DNA of 64,000 nucleotides from CAXTSE01 sp035554115 (GTDB taxonomy: Bacteria > Actinomycetota > Actinomycetes > Actinomycetales > Microbacteriaceae): positions 62,001-126,000 of the forward strand of contig DATMIW010000029.1 of the NCBI GenBank assembly GCA_035554115.1, written 5' to 3'. The notes beneath the pieces were generated by a model that saw nothing but the letters and a program-made list of their open reading frames with translations, was not told where the DNA came from and ran no database searches. Within the stretch, counting starts at the first letter, position 1. Every line of letters starts with the position of its first letter. A program made the translations under genes and the position numbers. Positions 30,044 to 39,552 of the stretch are shown here, one piece after another.

Positions 30044-30821
30044 CCCCACCGGCTCCGCCGCCGGATATTTCTCCCCCGCTCCCCCACGCATAATCGCCCA
30101 CCGCGGGCTGGCGATTGACGCACCCGAGAACACCATGTTGGCGTTTGCCCGTGCGTTGGCGCTCGGCGTGACCCACCTGGAGACGGACGTGCACGCGTCG
30201 GCGGACGGTGTTGCAATGGTCAGCCACGACCCCGATCTCGTCCGGATGGTCGGTCGCAACGTGAGGATCGAGCAGCTGACCTCGCATGAGCTCCGCCGTA
30301 TTCCTCTGGGGCATGGTCAGGGTTTTGTGTCACTCGCTGAAATGCTCGACGGCTTTCCGGAGGCGCGGGTCAACATCGACATCAAGGACCCTCACGCAGT
30401 CGATCCCACCGTCGTGGCAGTCGTTTCGGCTCGGGCGACACAGCGTGTGCTCATCGGTTCGTTCAGCGGACGACGGCGTCAGGCAGCGGTGCAGAGGCTC
30501 CCCGGGGTCGCAACTTCGCTGTCGGCGGCGGCCGCAGTTCCCGCCGTTCTTGCGGCACGCTCGGGAGCGATTCCGGCTCTCCGCCGCATCCTGACCGGCG
30601 TGGATGCGGTGCAGCTTCCCACGCGCGTGGCTCGCCTTGACCCCTTCACCCCTCGCGCTCTCGCGGCATTCCATGAGGTGGGAGTCGAGGTGCACGCATG
30701 GACCATCAACGACCCGGATGAGATGACGCGACTTCTCGACCTCGGAGTCGATGGCCTCATCACCGATCGATCCGATGTGGCGCTGAGTCTCTTGCGATCC
30801 CGTTCCGGCGGTCGTGCGTAG
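30021..30821 (+). CDS. glycerophosphodiester phosphodiesterase
   Basis: 266 aa from GTG 30021 (a TTG at 30012 also lies in frame), overlapping the SPFH gene by 23 bases. GDPD motifs: IIAHRGLAIDAPENTMLAF near the start with the catalytic His and ENT, LETDVHASADGVAMVSHDPD (46-65) with metal-binding Glu/Asp and second His, and INIDIKDP. Hydrolyses glycerophosphodiesters to glycerol-3-phosphate and an alcohol. No signal peptide. Confidence 0.9.
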   Translation: MPRRRPTDPTGSAAGYFSPAPPRIIAHRGLAIDAPENTMLAFARALALGVTHLETDVHASADGVAMVSHDPDLVRMVGRNVRIEQLTSHELRRIPLGHGQGFVSLAEMLDGFPEARVNIDIKDPHAVDPTVVAVVSARATQRVLIGSFSGRRRQAAVQRLPGVATSLSAAAAVPAVLAARSGAIPALRRILTGVDAVQLPTRVARLDPFTPRALAAFHEVGVEVHAWTINDPDEMTRLLDLGVDGLITDRSDVALSLLRSRSGGRA

Positions 30822-30974
30822 GCGCTGGCCGTGGGACGCCTGCCGGTCTGGGTTGAAAGTGCTGTGAAAGCTCTGTTAACGACGGGAGGTGGGCATATGC
30901 GAGAGGACCCTGTCGTTATACCTGTGACGACGGGACTGACTCCGTCGAATTCATGCGCATAAGGAGGCCACCTG

Positions 30975-31346
30975 ATGGCAGATCGTAGTTTGCGCGGAAT
31001 GCGCCTCGGATCCCAGAGCTTGCAGAGCGAAGTCGGGGTCGAATTCGCGTCCCGGAAGAAGAGCGTGTACCGCACCGAGGACGGTGTCGACTTCGAGGTG
31101 ACCTTCGCCGCGGACGCGGAGATTCCCGAGGTCTGGTCGTCGCCGCGTAGTGGTCTCGAGGGACGTCTCGTTGGCGACGACGGTGTGCGGACAGAAGCCG
31201 AAGAGGTCGATGTGAAACCGGCCCGTACGCACTGGGACATGCTGCTTGAGCGCCGGACGCGTGCCGAGCTCGAAGAGGTCCTTCAGGAGCGACTCGAGTA
31301 CCTTCGCGCGCGCCGCGGAGTGAAGTCCTCGAAGAAGAGCGCCTAG
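30975..31346 (+). CDS. rbpA: RNA polymerase-binding protein RbpA
   Basis: 123 aa. Starts MADRSLRGMRLGSQSLQSE, then the zinc-less central barrel (YRTEDGVDFEVTFAADAEIPEVW as residues 31-53) and the C-terminal sigma-interacting part (HWDMLLERRTRAELEEVL). It is an actinobacteria-specific partner of the housekeeping sigma factor, stabilising open complexes. Ribosome site AAGGAGG. Its stop overlaps the convergent lnt gene by four bases. The 150-base upstream region is presumably its promoter region but no sigma motif is certain. Confidence 0.96.
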   Translation: MADRSLRGMRLGSQSLQSEVGVEFASRKKSVYRTEDGVDFEVTFAADAEIPEVWSSPRSGLEGRLVGDDGVRTEAEEVDVKPARTHWDMLLERRTRAELEEVLQERLEYLRARRGVKSSKKSA

Positions 31347-32956
31347 GCCGTTCGAGGTCGGATCCGGGTCAGACCGGCCCCGACAAGCAGCCCCAGCGCT
31401 CCCCCTGCTAGCAGCAATTCGAGCTGACGCCCGCCCACCGTGGCGGGCGTCTTCGTCGTTTCCAGGGGAACATTGTCGACCATGACGCCGGGCGTATACG
31501 TCGGCAGGCGATGATGCATTGACCCATCTGGATAGATGATGGCGCTCGTTCCCACCGTTGAGATGTTGACGACGGATCGCCCCGTTTCGATGGCACGGAT
31601 CCGGGCGATTGCCAACTGCTGAACACTCTCGTCGGTGCGGCCGAAGTCGGCATTGTTCGTCTGGGCGAAGATGATCTGGGCGCCCTCGTCCGACATGCTG
31701 CGCAGGAGGCTGTCGTCGACGATGTCGAAGCAAATCGCAATTCCTGCGAGCACGGGGCGTCCGTCGGTTTTGGCGCTCCCGACATCCAGCACCGAGTCTG
31801 TGGTCCCCGGGGTGTAGTCCCGGCCGATCATGTCGATGAGGTTCGGTGCGAACATGCGCCAGAATGCCCGGTCGGGAACATATTCCCCAAACGGCACGGG
31901 ATGCTTCTTGTCGTAGTAGTCGACCTCACCGTCTCCGGCGTGCCAGAGGATCGATGTGTTGAAGTACTCGGAGACCGGCGCGCCGGATTTCGTTCCCACC
32001 GTCCGCGTGGTGATCGCGCCAGCGACCAGGGGTGCGTCGGCGAGCAGGGAGACATCGTCGAAGCGCTGCGCCGCGTAGGGGTCGAGGAGCGGGTCCAGGT
32101 CGGAGGCCCCTTCGGGCCAGACCACGACATCCACTTTGTCGTTGTAGAGCGGGGTGGTCATTTTCACCTGGCGTTCCAGGTTGTCCCCCACTCTCTCGGG
32201 TGGGTCGAAATATCCAGCCTTCGTGTCGCCCTGAACGGCGCCGACCCGCAGGGTCTCGTGGCCGGTGACGCCGGGAAGGCTGGACCAGGCCGGTACGGCG
32301 ACCATCGCGAAGGCGATGCCTGCAACCACGATCGCGCGTGGAAGGCGGCGAAGACGCGGCTCTTCCACAGCCTGAACCGCAACTGCCACGAGCACGACCA
32401 TGGTGAAGGTCACGCCGGAAACACCTATCCAGGCAAACAGCGGCGAGAGGGGGCTGTCCGATTGAGAGAAGCCCAGGCGTCCCCAGGAGAACCCGCCGTA
32501 CGGCCAGACTGCCGAAACTCCTTCGCGGGCGGTCCACAGTCCGGCGACGACAGCGGGAATCGCAACGAGACGAGCCACCGGTGAGTGCCATCTCTCGCCG
32601 AGCCAGCGGTACGCATGAGTGATCAGCATCGTGCCGAGGCCGCACCACAGAGCCATGAGCCCGGCGAGAGCGATCCAGGGAACGACATCCAAGAATTCGA
32701 CGGCCCACTCAATATGGGGAAAGAAGAAGGCGGCACCGAACACGACCCCGACAGCGAACCCTCCGCCGGCACGTCTCCCGCGCGCCGCCAGAAGCACGAG
32801 AGCGATTGCCGGGAAAGCGAGAGGCCACCAGGCGAGCCCCGGGAATGCCGCATCCAGAATGGGGCCGGCGATCGCGGCAGTCAGGAGCGCGGGAATCGTC
32901 GGCAGAACGAATGTGGGGCCCGGTGCGTCGACAGGAAGCGAGAGCCTGCGCGTCAC
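31343..32956 (-). CDS. lnt: apolipoprotein N-acyltransferase
   Basis: 537 aa. The first half has seven or eight membrane segments, the second the nitrilase domain with catalytic Glu in WPEGASD (about 282), the Lys in YDKKHPVPFGEY and Cys in AICFDIVDD. It adds the third acyl chain to lipoproteins. Some actinobacterial homologues are fused to Ppm; this one is not. Starts with ATG at 32956 overlapping the HelY stop by four bases. Confidence 0.92.
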   Translation of the reverse strand: MTRRLSLPVDAPGPTFVLPTIPALLTAAIAGPILDAAFPGLAWWPLAFPAIALVLLAARGRRAGGGFAVGVVFGAAFFFPHIEWAVEFLDVVPWIALAGLMALWCGLGTMLITHAYRWLGERWHSPVARLVAIPAVVAGLWTAREGVSAVWPYGGFSWGRLGFSQSDSPLSPLFAWIGVSGVTFTMVVLVAVAVQAVEEPRLRRLPRAIVVAGIAFAMVAVPAWSSLPGVTGHETLRVGAVQGDTKAGYFDPPERVGDNLERQVKMTTPLYNDKVDVVVWPEGASDLDPLLDPYAAQRFDDVSLLADAPLVAGAITTRTVGTKSGAPVSEYFNTSILWHAGDGEVDYYDKKHPVPFGEYVPDRAFWRMFAPNLIDMIGRDYTPGTTDSVLDVGSAKTDGRPVLAGIAICFDIVDDSLLRSMSDEGAQIIFAQTNNADFGRTDESVQQLAIARIRAIETGRSVVNISTVGTSAIIYPDGSMHHRLPTYTPGVMVDNVPLETTKTPATVGGRQLELLLAGGALGLLVGAGLTRIRPRTA

Positions 32957-35403
32957 GAGACGACCGAGCTGTAGGCGACGATGCCCCGACGGATGCCGTC
33001 GATCGATGCGCGTGCCGTGCGGCCGAGAGGACCGTCAGCCACGACCGAGATCTGGTCTAGCAGGTCGACGGCCTGTTTCATCCATCGAACGAAGTCACCG
33101 GCGGCAAGGTCAGCATCGCGCAGGACGCTGTCGAGCGCTCCTCCGGACGCCCAGTTGTGAGTCGCAAGAGCGAGTCCTGCCGAGGGAGGCGTGCTCTCGG
33201 GCAGGCGATGTTCCTCTTCGATGTCGGTCAACTGCGACCACACGGTGCCTGTCGCCTCGAGTGCCGAGCGGAAGGCTCCGCGCGGCATCCGGAACTCCTG
33301 CGGGTCGGAGTTCTCGCGGCGCGGTTCGAAAACCAGGCAGCTGGCGAGCGCGGCAAGGCCGGGAGCGTCAAGGGAATCCCATACCCCTCGACGCAGACAT
33401 TCCGCGACCAGGAGATCGCGATCGCCATAGATGCGACGGAGGGTGCGACCGGGAGCGGCGACACCGAGGACACCGTCCGTCTGGTCCAAGTATCCGAGCT
33501 CGAGCAACACATCGGTGACGCGATCGAATACCTGAGCGACAGCTCCGGTTCGTCCCCGAATTTGCGAACTCAGCTGGTCGTTCTCGCGCTTAAGCCGCCA
33601 CCATCTCTCGGCCCAGCGGGCATGAGCTTCGCGGTCGTTGCAGGAATGGCAGGGATGCTGGCGCATCCGCTTGCGCAGCTCACCAATCTGACGCTGCCGC
33701 CGCTCCCGCTCGGCACGGGAGTCATGGGAGGCGCGTGCGTTTTTGCGTTCCAGGTCGGCGAGCTCGCGACGCAATCCCGAGTACTCCGCAAAATCACCCA
33801 GGTGGCACCGCATGGCGTCGGCGTAGCCCGCGAGGGAGGCCTGCTGCTCGCGGACGCGACGGGCGAGGTCGACGACGGCGCGATCCGCCTGGAACTGAGC
33901 GAACGAGCTCTCGAGAATCTCGCGGGTGCGCTCCCGACCGAATTGCTCGATCAGGTTGACGGCCATGTTGTAGGTGGGTCGGAAGCTCGAATTGAGCGGG
34001 TAGCTGCGTCGGGAGGCGAGGGAGGCAACGGCCTGCGGGTCGAGCCCGGACACCCATTGGATGACGGCGTGGCCTTCGATATCGATCCCTCGACGGCCCG
34101 CGCGCCCCGTGAGTTGGGTGTACTCCCCCGGCGTGATTGGTACGCGAGATTCGCCGTTGAACTTCTCGAGCTTCTCAAGAACGACGGTTCGTGCCGGCAT
34201 ATTGACCCCGAGAGCTAGGGTCTCGGTCGCGAAGACGACGCGCAGAAGCTTGCGCTGGAAGAGCTCTTCGACAATCTCTTTGAAGGCGGGCAGCATGCCG
34301 GCGTGGTGGGCCGCCACTCCCCGCTGCAGCCCGTCGAGCCACCCCCAATAGCCGAGAACACTGAGGTCGGAGTCCGGGATTTCACGGGTGCGCTCTTCGA
34401 CTATCGCGCGGATCTCGTCGCGCTCCCACTTTTCTGTGAGAGCAATGCCGCTGTTCACGACCTGGCTGACAGCGGCGTCGCAGCCGACACGGCTGAACAC
34501 GAAGAAGATAGCGGGCAGCAGGTTTTGCTCATCGAGCATGCGTGCGACTGCAGCGCGATCCATCCGCTCGGATGAACGTGGCGCTCTGCGGTCCTGGCCG
34601 CGACCCCGGTGGGTGCGAGCCGATCCGTAGTCGGCGCGACCGCTTGCGGCACCCGCCAATCGCGCGAGCTCGGGGTTGACGCGATTCGTCGTGGCGCGGC
34701 CCGACGAGTCGAAGAGGTCGAGCAATTTGGTGCGCACGAGCACATGCTGTTCGAGAGGAACGGGCCGCTGCTCAGAGACGATTACCTGGGTGTTGCCGCG
34801 CACGGCATGCAGCCAGTCGCCGAATTCCTCGGCGTTTGACACCGTGGCGCTGAGGGATACGAGCCGCACAGTCTGCGGGAGATGGATGATGACCTCCTCC
34901 CACACGGCGCCGCGGAACCTGTCGGCCAGATAGTGCACCTCGTCCATGACGACGAATGCGAGATCGCGCAGCAGGGGTGAATCCGCGTACAGCATGTTGC
35001 GCAGCACTTCGGTGGTCATGATGACGATGCGCGCCGAGCTGTTCACATTGCTGTCACCGGTGAGAAGCCCCACCTGCTCAGCGCCGTGTTCAGCAGCCAA
35101 CTCCGCATATTTCTGGTTGCTGAGTGCCTTCATAGGCGTCGTATAGAAGACCTTGGCGCGCGGTCCGGCTAACGCCAAATGCACGGCGAACTCGGCAACT
35201 ATCGTCTTCCCCGCCCCGGTGGGAGCGGCGACCAGCACGCTGTCGCCCGCCTCAAGAGAGGTGCACGCCGCAAGCTGGTAGTCGTCTAGCGGGAAGTCCT
35301 GCTTCTGGCGGAAGGCTTCGAGCTGGGGTGTCTTCGCGGTGCTGGCGTTGCGCGCCTTGGCAGCGGCATACCGTTCGGCGGCCGATGGTTCCGCCGTCGT
35401 CAT
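32953..35403 (-). CDS. helY: DEAD/DEAH RNA helicase, HelY/Mtr4-like
   Basis: 816-aa superfamily II helicase of the Ski2/Mtr4 type. Walker A PTGAGKT (about 59-65), box DEVH (about 152-155), SAT, and the helicase C-terminal QLTGRAGRRGID. Later residues form the arch-like region with a Cys pair (HPCHSCNDREAH). Probably RNA remodelling or degradation. Placed between tatC and lnt with four-base overlaps on both sides, a conserved actinobacterial order. Confidence 0.92.
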   Translation of the reverse strand: MTTAEPSAAERYAAAKARNASTAKTPQLEAFRQKQDFPLDDYQLAACTSLEAGDSVLVAAPTGAGKTIVAEFAVHLALAGPRAKVFYTTPMKALSNQKYAELAAEHGAEQVGLLTGDSNVNSSARIVIMTTEVLRNMLYADSPLLRDLAFVVMDEVHYLADRFRGAVWEEVIIHLPQTVRLVSLSATVSNAEEFGDWLHAVRGNTQVIVSEQRPVPLEQHVLVRTKLLDLFDSSGRATTNRVNPELARLAGAASGRADYGSARTHRGRGQDRRAPRSSERMDRAAVARMLDEQNLLPAIFFVFSRVGCDAAVSQVVNSGIALTEKWERDEIRAIVEERTREIPDSDLSVLGYWGWLDGLQRGVAAHHAGMLPAFKEIVEELFQRKLLRVVFATETLALGVNMPARTVVLEKLEKFNGESRVPITPGEYTQLTGRAGRRGIDIEGHAVIQWVSGLDPQAVASLASRRSYPLNSSFRPTYNMAVNLIEQFGRERTREILESSFAQFQADRAVVDLARRVREQQASLAGYADAMRCHLGDFAEYSGLRRELADLERKNARASHDSRAERERRQRQIGELRKRMRQHPCHSCNDREAHARWAERWWRLKRENDQLSSQIRGRTGAVAQVFDRVTDVLLELGYLDQTDGVLGVAAPGRTLRRIYGDRDLLVAECLRRGVWDSLDAPGLAALASCLVFEPRRENSDPQEFRMPRGAFRSALEATGTVWSQLTDIEEEHRLPESTPPSAGLALATHNWASGGALDSVLRDADLAAGDFVRWMKQAVDLLDQISVVADGPLGRTARASIDGIRRGIVAYSSVVS

Positions 35404-36206
35404 ACCGTCAGCCCTGCCTCGGCCTCGAACGCTGCGGTCTTCTTAGCGGCTCTGCGGTCATGAAGCAGCGCGATCCCGACGGCCAAGAAATACAGCACGA
35501 TCATCGGGATGGCGAGCAGGAACATCGAGATCAGGTCAGCGGCGGGCGTCGCTATGGCCGTGAAGATCGCGATCGCCAGAACCGCCCATCGCCATCCACG
35601 CAGGATGGTGCGTCCCGACAGGATTCCGATGAAGTTCAAGAGGACGAGGAACACCGGCAGCACGAAAGCAATCCCGGTCGCCAGCACGAGCTTGAGAACG
35701 AAATCAAGGTAGTACTTCGTCTCGAAGAACGTCGTCGACCCAGCAGGCACGAAGGTGTACATCACGTCAACGATGTGCGGGAGGACCCACCATCCGGCTG
35801 CGCATCCGGCCAGAAACAGGGGCACAGCGCTGAAGAAGAAGCCGAAGGTGAACCGCTTCTCACGGCGAGTGAGTCCGGGGACCAGGAAGGCAAAGATTTG
35901 GTAAAGCCACACCGGGCTCGACACCACGATGCCGATTGTCAGAGCCACCTGCAGTTGAACGTCAAAACCACCGGTGATGCTCGTGTAGTTGAGGGCAATG
36001 CGCTCGACATTGTCATGACGAGCACGCGCCAACTGGGCGATCGGCTGCCGCATCGCATCCCATACAGGACCATAAAGAAACCAGCCAGCAACGCCACCCG
36101 CGAGAATGCCCAGGGCGCCGAGCATAAGCCGTTTGCGGAGTTCGACCAGATGCTGGCCGAGAGACATCCGGCCTTCAGGGTTCCTCCGCGGGGTGCGCGG
36201 GGCCAT
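35400..36206 (-). CDS. tatC: Sec-independent translocase TatC
   Basis: 268 aa. Six membrane segments and the N-terminal signature MSLGQHLVELRKRL with the Glu/Arg used in twin-arginine signal binding; FETKYYLDFVLK near 155 is another family mark. With TatA it exports folded proteins. It follows tatA by five bases and overlaps helY by four. Confidence 0.95.
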   Translation of the reverse strand: MAPRTPRRNPEGRMSLGQHLVELRKRLMLGALGILAGGVAGWFLYGPVWDAMRQPIAQLARARHDNVERIALNYTSITGGFDVQLQVALTIGIVVSSPVWLYQIFAFLVPGLTRREKRFTFGFFFSAVPLFLAGCAAGWWVLPHIVDVMYTFVPAGSTTFFETKYYLDFVLKLVLATGIAFVLPVFLVLLNFIGILSGRTILRGWRWAVLAIAIFTAIATPAADLISMFLLAIPMIVLYFLAVGIALLHDRRAAKKTAAFEAEAGLTV

Positions 36207-36211
36207 CGTGC

Positions 36212-36430
36212 CTACTTCTTGTCGGAGGCCTTGGTCTCCGCGGCTGACGTTGTGTCGGCGGAGCGGGACTCGGCGGTCGTGTCGTCCTTGTCGCTTTTGA
36301 TTTCGTTCTTGAAGATCTTGGTGGACTGGCCCAGGCTCTTTGCGAGAGCGGGAAGACGTGTGGCACCGAAAAGCAGAATGACGATCGCCAACACGATCCA
36401 GATATGCGGGCCTGCGAAGAGGTTGCCCAT
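36212..36430 (-). CDS. tatA: Sec-independent translocase TatA
   Basis: 72 aa. One N-terminal membrane helix (HIWIVLAIVILLFGATRLPALA with FG at the hinge), then an amphipathic helix (SLGQSTKIFKNEIKS) and a disordered, acidic/Ala-rich tail. Forms the Tat pore. No separate tatB is present, as usual for Gram-positives. First gene of the tat operon here; a 77-base gap parts it from pafC. Confidence 0.95.
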   Translation of the reverse strand: MGNLFAGPHIWIVLAIVILLFGATRLPALAKSLGQSTKIFKNEIKSDKDDTTAESRSADTTSAAETKASDKK

Positions 36431-36507
36431 GAGATCCGTCCTTGAGTCTGGGGCCCCGACAGGCCCGTGCTCAGTGTAACCGGACCAAGCTGGGATCAGT
36501 TGGCAGC

Positions 36508-37485
36508 TCAGCGATAACGCGCGGCACCGGCCTCCGCCCAGGCGGCAACGGCCGCACGGGCGCTCGGCGGTGCGACGACTGTCGCCATTCCCGCCATGGA
36601 TGCGAGAAGTCGCTTCAGACCGTGGAAATGGGACACGCGCAGGGTGGTGCGGATGCGATCCCCGTGGGTCTCTGACACGGCGCCATCGGGGATGTAATCG
36701 GCGATCAGCGGCATGGCCGCGACAGCTACCTCGATCGTCACCTCCAGATCGTCAGGCGAGGCTTCGAACAGACGATCGGGAAGACGTACATCATCGGCGT
36801 GGTGCTCGATCGGCGCGTCGGTGATGACGGCGTTCGAAATACGGTCGAGTCGGAAGGTGCGCACGGCCTCGCGCAGGTGGCACCAGCCCCGCAAATACCA
36901 GTCATCGTCGAACGATTCCACCCGCAGCGGATCGACTCGGCGACGTTCCCGGTCGCCCGCGGAGGTGAGGTAGTCGAGTTCGAGCTGCACACCGGTGTCT
37001 ACCGACTGACGGATCAGGGCGAGAGTGGAGGCGAGGGCCGCATCCGTCTGACCCCCCTCGACCGCCATCTGGCTCGGCTCCGCGGAGGCACCGCGGCTCA
37101 GTTTGCTCATCAGCGTCGAGATGGATGCCCGATCGGCATTTTCCGGCAGCGAGGACAGATACTGCAGGCCGGCAATCAATGCCGCTGCTTCCCGCGCCGA
37201 AAATCGCGGCGAATCGTCGATTGCCACCAGATTGGTGAGGACGATTTCGTCGCGCTCTTCGAAGGCGTCCCAGTTGATGTCGAAAAGGTCTTCGTGTTGA
37301 TACGAATCGGTCTCACCCGGAACTCCGCTGACCGCGATCAGTTGGACCGCGTCGCGGATCTGATCGACGCTGACACCGAAATGCTCGGCGGCCGACTGAA
37401 CACTGGCTCCGTCGTGTTCCATCAGCCACGGCACGAGAGAGAGAAGGAAGGCCAGTTTGTCGCGGGCCTGGAATGCCTCAGCCAT
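36508..37485 (-). CDS. pafC: WYL-domain regulator PafC
   Basis: 325 aa from ATG 37485, which overlaps the pafB stop by eight bases; the frame's upstream extension is antisense to nothing and has no ribosome site. N-terminal winged helix (residues 1-60), central WYL domain with DDDWYLRGWCHLREAVRTFRLDRI (given as about 200-223), C-terminal WCX part. With PafB it activates DNA repair genes upon damage in actinobacteria, independent of LexA. Confidence 0.92.
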   Translation of the reverse strand: MAEAFQARDKLAFLLSLVPWLMEHDGASVQSAAEHFGVSVDQIRDAVQLIAVSGVPGETDSYQHEDLFDINWDAFEERDEIVLTNLVAIDDSPRFSAREAAALIAGLQYLSSLPENADRASISTLMSKLSRGASAEPSQMAVEGGQTDAALASTLALIRQSVDTGVQLELDYLTSAGDRERRRVDPLRVESFDDDWYLRGWCHLREAVRTFRLDRISNAVITDAPIEHHADDVRLPDRLFEASPDDLEVTIEVAVAAMPLIADYIPDGAVSETHGDRIRTTLRVSHFHGLKRLLASMAGMATVVAPPSARAAVAAWAEAGAARYR

Positions 37486-38503
37486 GATCGCTCGCAGTCC
37501 GGGTGAGTCGGTCGACGACTGCGGTGCGCAACTCTTTCGGCGACAGGACAAAAACCTCGGGGCCGAAACCGGCGAGTTCGTCGGCGAGGATCGCCACATC
37601 GACAAAATGCAGTCGAAGGTGTGCTGTTACTCCATCGGCCGAGCGGGACAGCTCTTCTGTGCCGCGACGATTGGCGAGCCGGGTAGCAGCATCGGTGGCC
37701 ACATTGACTTCGATCTCTGCAACGCTGTGCTGCCAGATCTTCTCTAAATCGTCGAGAGCCTCGGCCGCGTGGTCTCCCGGTCGATCCGGGGCCGCGGCCC
37801 CGGTACGAACCGCCCCCACGATCCGTCTGAGCAGAAACATTTTGCGTTCCCCGGCGAGCTGAGCACCGAATCCGGTCTCTTCGGCGCAGAGATGCCAGCG
37901 GCCCTGGTATTGCACAAGGGCGAGCGGGATCACCTCCCGCTCTCGAGCCTCGCCCTCCCCCGGTTTGAGATAGGGGAATTTCACAAGCAAGTGGCGGTCG
38001 AGAGCGCTGGACAGCGGATCGAAAGAAGCATCGCGCAGTCGTACCCGAGGCGCATAGCCGAGCATCGGCTCGTCGGCTGTCATACCGAGCGAGCGCAACT
38101 TGAGGAGCGCGCGACGGGATTCGCCGGACAACGATCCTTCGCGCCACACCCGTGCGGCAAGGTTGAGCAGCACCGTCTCCTGATGCGAGAACGAAATGTC
38201 ATGCGGCAACTCATATGCTCCACGCGGAATGCGATAGCGCAGGTTCTGGTTGTTGCCGGCATCGCCCGGTGACTCGAGCGTCTCAAGCGGGACCCCGAGG
38301 TCGCGGATGTCGTCCTTATCGCGCTCGAACTGCCGCTCGAGGTTGGCATTATCGCCACCGGAGCGGAAGCGCTGCCGATATCCCTGCACTGTCGACAGGA
38401 TCTCGTTCTTCGTCAAACCCGCTTCAGTTGCGAGAAGTGCAAGCACGAGGCTAAACAGGCGCTCCTCAACCGGGATGCGCATTCCGGCAGACGAGGGAGA
38501 CAT
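37478..38503 (-). CDS. pafB: WYL-domain regulator PafB
   Basis: 341 aa. N-terminal helix-turn-helix (ALLATEAGLTKNEILSTVQGY), WYL-type core with LVQYQGRWHLCAEE, C-terminal WCX segment. Works as a heterodimer with PafC on DNA damage promoters; the two overlap by eight bases. Its start is 9 bases from the FKBP gene's stop. No pafA lies upstream, unlike in many actinobacteria. Confidence 0.92.
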   Translation of the reverse strand: MSPSSAGMRIPVEERLFSLVLALLATEAGLTKNEILSTVQGYRQRFRSGGDNANLERQFERDKDDIRDLGVPLETLESPGDAGNNQNLRYRIPRGAYELPHDISFSHQETVLLNLAARVWREGSLSGESRRALLKLRSLGMTADEPMLGYAPRVRLRDASFDPLSSALDRHLLVKFPYLKPGEGEAREREVIPLALVQYQGRWHLCAEETGFGAQLAGERKMFLLRRIVGAVRTGAAAPDRPGDHAAEALDDLEKIWQHSVAEIEVNVATDAATRLANRRGTEELSRSADGVTAHLRLHFVDVAILADELAGFGPEVFVLSPKELRTAVVDRLTRTASDHG

Positions 38504-38512
38504 CGAAACCGA

Positions 38513-39514
38513 CTACTTCTGAATTCCGAGGATGTCGATGACGAAGATGACGGTCGTACCGTCGGGAAGTCCCTGCGTTCCCTGGGGGAAGCCGTCCTTG
38601 CCCGGCGGAATCACAATCAATACCTGGCTGCCGACCTTCTGTCCGACAAGACCATCCACGATGCCTGCAGGAATACCGGCGTCAGGAACGCCGTCGAAGT
38701 TGGTGTCCCGCAGCTTCTCCAACGGCAGGGTTCGCGCACTGTGAGAGGTCCAAGTCGACGCAAAATCGCTCAGTGCAGGAGAAGCTCCGGCTGCCCAGCT
38801 CCAGCCGCTGAAATGCACGACTGCGCGGTCACCCGCCTTGAGTACTGTGCCGCCGCCCGCCTTGATGGTGGAGAAACGCGTGGTCTGTGGTGGGGACTGC
38901 AACAGCACCGATACGGCCGGCTGCCCGTCGACAGCGGTGACGACATTGGGCATTCCGTCGAGGGGAAGCTGGTTGATCCCGTCTGCTTTTCCGAGATAAG
39001 CGGCGACAATATCCACGACGATGACGACAGTCGACTTCGGTGAGACATTGTTGCTGGACGCACCGCTCTCCCCGAGGGCATCAGCGGCAGTCGTGACCAC
39101 GGCGAGACGCTCACCCACCTGGGCGCACGTCAGGGCCTCGGTTATGGCGGAGTCGTCCTGACCCGCCTCGGCCCGTGCGGGAGTGACCCCGTCATAGTTT
39201 GTGCCGGTTGCGGACAGCTTCTGGCCGTCGCGACCGTCGTAAGCGGTGAATTCGAAGTCGACCTGCTGACCGGCCTGAATCCGACTACCCGATCCGGCAT
39301 GAATGGTGCTCACCTGAGCAGATTCAGCGATCAGCGGAGTCGGGAAGTCCACGCTCGGCTGCGACCCGACCTTTCCCGCGGCCGTGACCGTCGAGGATGC
39401 GTCGCCGCTTCCGTGAACAGGTGTGCAGCCGCCGAGGTCGGGCGCTCCTGCGCATCCAGCCAATGCTGCCGATACGATCGCAACGACGCCGATCAGCGCG
39501 GGGATTCTGCGCAC
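38513..39514 (-). CDS. FKBP-type peptidyl-prolyl isomerase lipoprotein
   Basis: 333 aa from GTG 39514 (GAAGGAAG upstream). Lipobox LAGC near residue 21 marks a lipoprotein. Two FKBP-like domains: a degenerate first (about 80-190) and a second with LKAGDRAVVHFSGW, DGLVGQKVGSQVLIVIPP and TVIFVIDIL. Probably aids folding of exported proteins. Located between trmI and pafB in the conserved pafBC neighbourhood. Confidence 0.88.
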   Translation of the reverse strand: MRRIPALIGVVAIVSAALAGCAGAPDLGGCTPVHGSGDASSTVTAAGKVGSQPSVDFPTPLIAESAQVSTIHAGSGSRIQAGQQVDFEFTAYDGRDGQKLSATGTNYDGVTPARAEAGQDDSAITEALTCAQVGERLAVVTTAADALGESGASSNNVSPKSTVVIVVDIVAAYLGKADGINQLPLDGMPNVVTAVDGQPAVSVLLQSPPQTTRFSTIKAGGGTVLKAGDRAVVHFSGWSWAAGASPALSDFASTWTSHSARTLPLEKLRDTNFDGVPDAGIPAGIVDGLVGQKVGSQVLIVIPPGKDGFPQGTQGLPDGTTVIFVIDILGIQK

Positions 39515-39552
39515 GAGACTTCCTTCAGATGGTCGGGATGAGCGGCACAAGC